From NCBI GenBank assembly GCA_037447655.1, contig JBBHKE010003482.1, positions 49,870 through 113,869 on the forward strand: 64,000 nt of DNA, in the 5' to 3' direction. Source of the DNA: Zygnema cylindricum (taxonomy: Eukaryota; Streptophyta; Zygnematophyceae; Zygnematales; Zygnemataceae). Positions 58,247 through 64,000 of the stretch are shown piece by piece; position 1 is the first letter of the stretch, and every line of letters starts with the position of its first letter. Below the pieces are notes generated by a model. That model did not search any database, was not told the DNA's origin, and saw nothing but the letters and a program-made list of their open reading frames with translations. The position numbers and the translations under genes were made by a program.

Positions 58247-59177
58247 AGCTTGTTAAATGAGTTCTTTGCATTGTATTTTAGTACCGGTTTGCGTTAGGGT
58301 TCTTTGGGTTTTTAGGTTTTGTAGGGTTTATAGGGTTTTTGGGATTTGCACTTTTTAGAGTTGAAGAAAAGTGTCAATCACGTGTCTGAAAATGGGCCAT
58401 GAACCCTTCAAAGTTGTCCATAAACATGAAAATTGGTCGTATATGGTCGTAGAAAGGTACAAGTGATTGTAGTCACAAAATGCCAAAGCTTGGTTGTGAA
58501 CGAATTCGTTTGACGGAATTGAAGTCAAAAATAATATGGATGAGACTTGATAATTGGCCATATTTACAAATACTAAAGCTCGAGTATGAACAACTTAATG
58601 GAGGTTTTAGCTTTGATGAGGATGAGGTTTTGTAATTGGCCCAAAGTCATAAAATACCATAGCTTGAGGGCGTGGATGTAAGGTCAGTCAGAATTAGAGA
58701 GGATGATGATGTAATGTGCCCATAAGGAGTTTAGACAACTCGTTGACATGTAGCTAAGGTGATAACATTTTACGGAACTGTTAGGTACATAGAAACTGTT
58801 GGGAGTATGACACGTGGGGATCTGTTGTGGGTTAGTACTTTTGGGCTCGCAAGAGATTTAATTAAATTTCAGATAGTTGGTGTGCACATCAATTTTACGG
58901 TTATGGTAGTTGTTTATTTATTGACTGTGATATCTGAGGTTTTTTTTTGGTTCTGTTTCTTTTTCTGTTCCTTTTTTGATTTTCTTGTTCTATTTTTTCT
59001 CTCTCATCTTTTATAATCGCTCGTATATTTTTTTTTTGCTTTCACCATCGTTATTTGAGTGGATTTGAATTTGAACCATTTTTGTTGGGATTTGTGAAAA
59101 TTCAAAATTTCATAAGAAAAAGATATAAAGTTTCTGTCCAGTTATTTGTTTATATTCTCTATTTCTTGTTGTGATAG

Positions 59178-59290
59178 ATAATTTTCTGGGACACATAGTG
59201 AAAAACAATTTTCTGGGACACAGTGAAAAACAATTTTCTGGGACACATAGTGAAAAACAATTTTCTAGGACACACAATGAAAAACATTAC
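59178..59290. repeat. ~29-34 bp minisatellite
   Basis: Four copies of AATTTTCTGGGACACATAGT-GAAAAAC units. Confidence 0.85.
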
Positions 59291-59869
59291 AAAATATAAA
59301 AACTATTAAGGAGCATGTGTTGTTGAGAAAAAAAAATACAGTAAAAAAGAAAAAGAAAAAGCGGAAAAAGGTGTGAACTTGAACATGGATCACCCATTTT
59401 TATATGTTCCATTAACCCATTATTTATTATTGTCTATTACTTATTATTTATAACTTCTTGAACACCATACAATGTTGTTCTAGGAATGGAAACCTTTCTA
59501 TTTCTCCTTTCCACATTTACTGTTTAAGGATTGACTGGAACTGAAAAACTGAATTCTTACAGGGTCACTTTAGGAATTGAATTCCCGCCTATTGAAGCCT
59601 CTTAAGGAGCTAAGAGGAATCATAATTCTTTTGTACATTTATTTTCAAAATTGATCTTCGATGAGTCGATAGTGTGCAGGAATTATCCTTTTGTTTTTTA
59701 TATACCATTTTATTCTTCAACTATCATTTTCTTTTTTTACAGACCAATCAATTATTCAACTCTCTTTTTCTTCTCTATACACCATTTTATTCTTTAGCTC
59801 TCTTTTTCTTTTTTATAGCCCAACCAGTTATTCAGCTCTCTTTTTCTTATTAATAGACCATTTAATTCT

Positions 59870-62800
59870 TCAACTCTCTTTATCGACATTAAGCCAGTCA
59901 TCATCAATACACGCGCCTAATTCTTCTACGTGCTGTAACCACTTACCCCATAAGTTGTTAGAAATTAATGTCTTTTTATTTCCTACCACAATAAGACCAC
60001 TTCGGGCCCTTGTTAAAGAAACATTCATTCGTCTCCCATCTTTCAAAAATCCAATCCCTCTTTCGTCATTTGCTCGAACAGTGGACAAAATTATAACATC
60101 TTTTTCTCGACCTTGGTACCCATCGACAGTTTTAATTTCCACTTCATTGACTTTCTCCTCTCTTCCTCCGCCCATTTAGAAGTTCCCGTAGTAATCTCAT
60201 TTGGGCTTTATACGGAGTAATTATACCGATATCTTCGTACCCATTTTTTAAATCGCCGGAAGCCATTAATCCCTTCACCACCTGAACAACCAAAGAAGCT
60301 TCTTTTTTGTTACAATAAGATCCTCCACTTCCATTTCTTTCTTCTTTTCCTTCCGTACAATTTATAAACACTAAAGGAATTTCTGAGTCAGGCCAACGGA
60401 AGCTCTTCGGAGCCGGTCGATCCGACGGCCGCGGAAATGAAATCAAACGGTTTCCGTAAAACTGAGAGGATGGAAAAGCTGCTATTCTTGGATGCATTCT
60501 ATATTGTGTATTTAGAAGTAAGGCTTGAAGGCCAGAGTCTTGAAGTCTTTCAAACAAACTGATGGAAAGCCCCTTTCCCTCGCCCACAGTTGAAATTACT
60601 GTTGGAGATAACTGAGCGGGATCTCCTACGAGAACGAGACAATCTGATTGGCAGTGGACCAATGGGATGAGGACAGCTGGCTCAGTCGCCTGAGTTGCTT
60701 CGTCTAAAACACAAACATTAAACCTAAAACCTGATAATGTTTTTCCCCCAACTCCTATACAAGTCGACGTGACGACATCGGCTCTCGTCAATATCTCATA
60801 TGTCGCTTGTCTCTCTGCTTCCTCCACCTCTCCGTTACACTCACAATCTATTTCTTCTTCAAACCTTGCTTTTTTGCGTTTTTCTTTTGTTTTCTCTTTT
60901 GCTTTTATGTATATAGGATGTTTCAAGACTAATGCCTCTAAGGTGATATCTCTCAAAGATGGTTTTACTTTTGCTGGATGTCCCACACGCACCACTCTTA
61001 AACCGACCGAAATCAATCCTTCGGTTAAGTTGTCGGTCGCGACATTGCTGTCGGCAGAGGCGAGGACAGATATGTCGCCGAGAGCTTTTACAGCTTCGAT
61101 AAACCGAATAAGAGTCTTGGTTTTCCCTGATGAATGTATCCACATATCACAAAAACGTAATTTACGGGTGTCTTTATATATGTACATGAACGTATATGTG
61201 TATGTGTGTACATACATTATATATACATAATAATAATAATAATAAAAAAAAAAAAACAAACACACACATACACGCGCGCATATCGTATATATGTTTACCA
61301 TTCCTAGTTTTTCTCCCATTCAAAATCACAAATAAGAAAGCATATATGAGTCTTTTCTCCTATTCCAAGTTTTACTTGTTGAAAAAATGGTTACCACATT
61401 TGAAATCACAACTAACTATGAACAAGTGAAGGAGGATTAGGGCAATTGTAATCTACGACTTCTTCTCATGCGATCATAAATCTCAAAATTAACTGCGAAT
61501 CTTTACAACAATTTTCTCTGCAAGAGTCTTCAACCTTCGTTTCCGGTAGGTAAAATGGATTAAACCATATGGATACTGTACGGAAAACATAATTCATGCA
61601 GATTTGTGTATTTGCTGTAAATTTGTGCTCAACAAAAAGTCATCGAATGGGAGAATCCAAAAAACGACAAACAAAAAGATCCTCTTTTCTCACCTGTTCC
61701 TGGGGGTCCTTGCCATAATGTTACTCTCCTTAAAATTGCCGCCTCTACAGCTGCCAGCTGGCTCTCATTCAGAGATCCACCTGGCATCTGACTCAGCATT
61801 TCTCGTAAGCCCCCATTGATCCCGTTAACCTTTGATTTCATCCATTCCGAAATACCGCTTGCGTATTCAAGGGCTTGTCTTTGACCTTCTTTCAAAAAAA
61901 AGATTGTCTCTCCATTTGTTTTTCCTGTTTTTCTACTTTTCTTGTCGCATTCGTCTGTTGTTGACGTGCCTTCATTCTTCCAAAAAATGTCGTTTTTTTC
62001 ATCATTTTTATCATTTTCAATATTTCCACCGTTTTCATTTTTTTCGTTGTTTTCATTGTTTTCATTTATTTCACATTCTTCTTCTTCTCTCTCCAGAAGC
62101 CATGGCGAGTCCTTAGCTCCAATCAGAAGAAACCAAACGGCCATGGCTGCCTCTCCTGTCCATAACCCTCTCTCTCCTTTCAAAAATGGAGCTTTTAAAG
62201 GATCTTTAAGAGGATCTTCAGGAGTATTTTTCGAAGGGTTTTCCTTTTTTTTCTCCGATTCCTCTTCGGGTGAAAATAAACGTTTATTTTTCAGCGTATT
62301 TCGGTCTGGTTTCATGGAAGTAAAAGTTTCCACAGCAATTTTACATCTTTCAAAAGGAACAGAATCTATGAGAGAATCCATTCTCCAAGGCTGGAAAGGA
62401 TCCAACATCTCCAAATTATCCATCACTACGGTCAAGAACCTGCAAAACACATAAAATATTATCAATAATATAATAATATCAATGATATACCCATTTCGGA
62501 TCATGAAGCAGTTAATTGAATTATAATTGACGTATGACTGAAGGATAATTGTAAGTATAGTTGGGGTTGATTGTAAGTATAACCGAAGTATAATTGAAGT
62601 ATAATTGAAGTTGCGGGTAACTGAATCGCCTCTACGTTTAGCATAATCTTTAAAATTAAACTCTAGTTTCAAGTACCTAGAAAATGTTTTAAATTATAAA
62701 TTTAATCCTATTGATTAATTTTAGTCTGTTTATTGAATCCTTAATAACCGAAAATTTTAGAAATTTCCCCTCAAAACATTTAAGTACAACAGAATATCTA

Positions 62801-63143
62801 CGATCCATCATCACTTTCAGGTACCTTCAATTTTTTATCTTCAATATTTGTAAGTTTGAAACTTGCACGAATACCAAAAAACCTTGAAAAAAATAAAACA
62901 GGGTTTTTCACAGTTTTTCAGGGTTTTGAAAAGTGTTTTGAAGTGTTGATCCTAAAAACAAAAAAAAATATGAAAACATAAAATAAAGAAAAAGAGAGGG
63001 AAACATATGTACCTTTTCCTACAAGTTAATACAGTTCCACGAAACGTTTTCTCATCATCGATGGGATTTTTTTTGCTTATAACAACCATGTCTCCCTGTA
63101 CCCAAGTTTTCCCAAATTCCAATAAATAAATTATTTTTTTCAT
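59870..63143 (-). CDS. UPF1/IGHMBP2-like superfamily 1 helicase
   Basis: Exons in order of translation: 63143-63013, 62439-61694 and 61126 to 59870, all GT-AG. The first has a [14 protein letters not shown] barrel-like motif as in the 1B region of UPF1-like helicases. The second ends with [16 protein letters not shown] (Q-motif region) and WQGPPGTG, where the intron splits the Walker A motif from its lysine. The third begins KTKTLIRF and carries [16 protein letters not shown] (motif II, close to the DESTQATEP of UPF1), [12 protein letters not shown] (III), [20 protein letters not shown] (IV), [31 protein letters not shown] (V) and [16 protein letters not shown] (VI). It should be an ATP-dependent RNA/DNA helicase; the exact orthologue is unclear. 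A frameshift near 60165-60185 separates motif IV-side from motif V-side sequence. An Asn/Glu-rich insert is present in exon 2. The ATG has an in-frame TAG just before it. Confidence 0.85.
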
Positions 63144-63284
63144 CTACTATAAACAGATTAAGTTCGCACCTTTGCGAAAATGAATTAACGTTATCATCAT
63201 TTATTATCCACAAAGGTTACAGAGCATAATGGGGCTATACGGAAAATAATTGAATGAACGCAAGATTTTCGAGCGACCCGTACA

Positions 63285-63405
63285 CCTCTCTCTCCCCCTC
63301 CCCCCCCCCCTCCCTAGTCCTCCTCCACTTTTATTCCCCCCTCCTGTTTGCCTCCCTAACTCTCTTCTCTCTCTCTCTCCCTGTCTCCATGTCCAACCAC
63401 CGTAC
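63285..63405. repeat. CCCTCC/CTCTCT pyrimidine tract
   Basis: Located ~140 bp upstream of the helicase start codon (minus strand), so it is a purine-rich tract in the presumed promoter on the gene's sense strand. Confidence 0.7.
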
Positions 63406-63465
63406 ACCTTGACCACGTGGACGAACGAGAATATCACTATCCCTTACCACACAATCCCTTTCCGT

Positions 63466-63730
63466 TGGACAATATAATCTCTTCCCTTAGAATCACACAA
63501 TGCGTACACCCAACCCGTACACCCAATCAGGCAACATTCAACAATCGGCGGAGATATTCTATAGATATACAAGAATATGACGTACGAGAAATATCGTCGA
63601 TATTATACAATTCAATATATAATTATAATATGCAACACGTCAAATTGAATCGAGCTCCCAATTGTCGCATGTTGCCTGATTGGGTGTACTAAACTAAGGG
63701 AAGAGATTGTGTCGTCCAATCGAAAGGAAT
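63466..63730. mobile_element. Fold-back element with ~65 bp arms
   Basis: Left arm GGACAATATAATCTCTTCCC...ACACCCAATCAGGCAACAT (63467-63540) is inverted at 63662-63723 (ATGTTGCCTGATTGGGTGT...GGGAAGAGATTGTGTCGTCC). The loop contains GATATTATACAATTCAATAT, TATAATTATAATATGCAACA and CGTCAAAT, which recurs at 63812-63860. Confidence 0.75.
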
Positions 63731-64000
63731 TGTATGGTCCACGAGATTTGAAGCTCTAGCACAGCATGGACCGTTGGATGGCGATGAACAGTAGATCGGC
63801 GCCAAACAACTCGATATTATACAATTCATTATATAATTATAACATGCAACACGTCAAATCGCGGACCGTTAGATCGTGTGATTATGGACCGTTGGATAGC
63901 GAACTATAAATCATATTTTATTTTTAAGCTTGGCATTATTTTAAGAAGGACGAGTCTTTTTCCTTTAGAAAAGACACTATTTCTGAGACGAGGTACATTA
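63731..64000. other. Diverged tandem repeats at window edge
   Basis: GACCGTTGGAT(A/G)GCGA occurs at ~63769 and 63886, with a related GACCGTTAGATCGTG at ~63866. The 63590-63655 loop segment is repeated at 63812-63860. No coding content. Confidence 0.6.

Larger units (their letters stand above)
57926..59869. other. Intergenic region between convergent genes
   Basis: Lies between the cereblon stop and the helicase stop, which converge. It holds a 111-bp tandem duplication, a ~30 bp minisatellite near 59180, and otherwise AT-rich DNA without recognised coding content. Confidence 0.5.

Noticed and set aside
58025-58297. 90-residue frame with two similar halves as a small gene
   Set aside because: The internal repeat is the 111-bp DNA duplication; no family match, and no sign of its own promoter or splice sites.

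Overview
The window reads as nuclear DNA of a photosynthetic eukaryote. I identify seven protein-coding loci. Six are split by introns, almost all GT-AG and one probably GC-AG. No bacterial-style operons were seen. Two gene products look plastid-targeted: a ClpP6-like Clp protease subunit and a double histidine-phosphatase protein of the 2-carboxyarabinitol-1-phosphatase type. Together with a plant-type K+-dependent vacuolar H+-pyrophosphatase and CCCTAAA-like interspersed repeats, this points to the green lineage. A streptophyte alga is my best guess, by inference only.

Layout. 1-5.4 kb: an inverted-repeat element, a solo copy of a ~320 bp repeat also found at 34 and 37 kb, and 2 kb of polypyrimidine DNA. 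5.47-9.58 kb (+): 3' part of an armadillo-repeat gene whose last intron holds a 1.15 kb GGGA array. 11.9-13.4 kb (-): uninterrupted TMEM161-family membrane protein gene. 15.2-22.0 kb (+): ClpP6-like gene, eight exons. 24.8-28.7 kb (+): H+-PPase gene, eight exons, 752 aa. 30.4-34.2 kb: two decayed non-LTR retroelement relics and a 10-N assembly gap. 34.2-37.35 kb: a large inverted repeat with a nested TTA-flanked transposon. 38.3-47.3 kb (-): nine-exon double phosphatase gene, 534 aa. 47.5-51 kb: a cluster of miniature inverted-repeat transposons. 51.7-57.9 kb (+): cereblon gene (Lon-N plus CULT). 59.9-63.1 kb (-): UPF1/IGHMBP2-like helicase gene with one frameshift. 63.5-63.9 kb: a fold-back repeat.

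The genes do not form one pathway. They are ordinary housekeeping and organelle genes separated by transposon-derived DNA.

The most striking signal lies in the introns. In four unrelated genes, the DNA spanning a splice junction (the exon edge plus its GT or AG) is present in two to five tandem, diverged copies inside the neighbouring intron. Several decoys still keep a usable GT or AG. I count at least nine such junctions. The compact introns of the H+-PPase gene show none that I could see. I consider this the main candidate for a previously undescribed phenomenon here. It needs RNA evidence.
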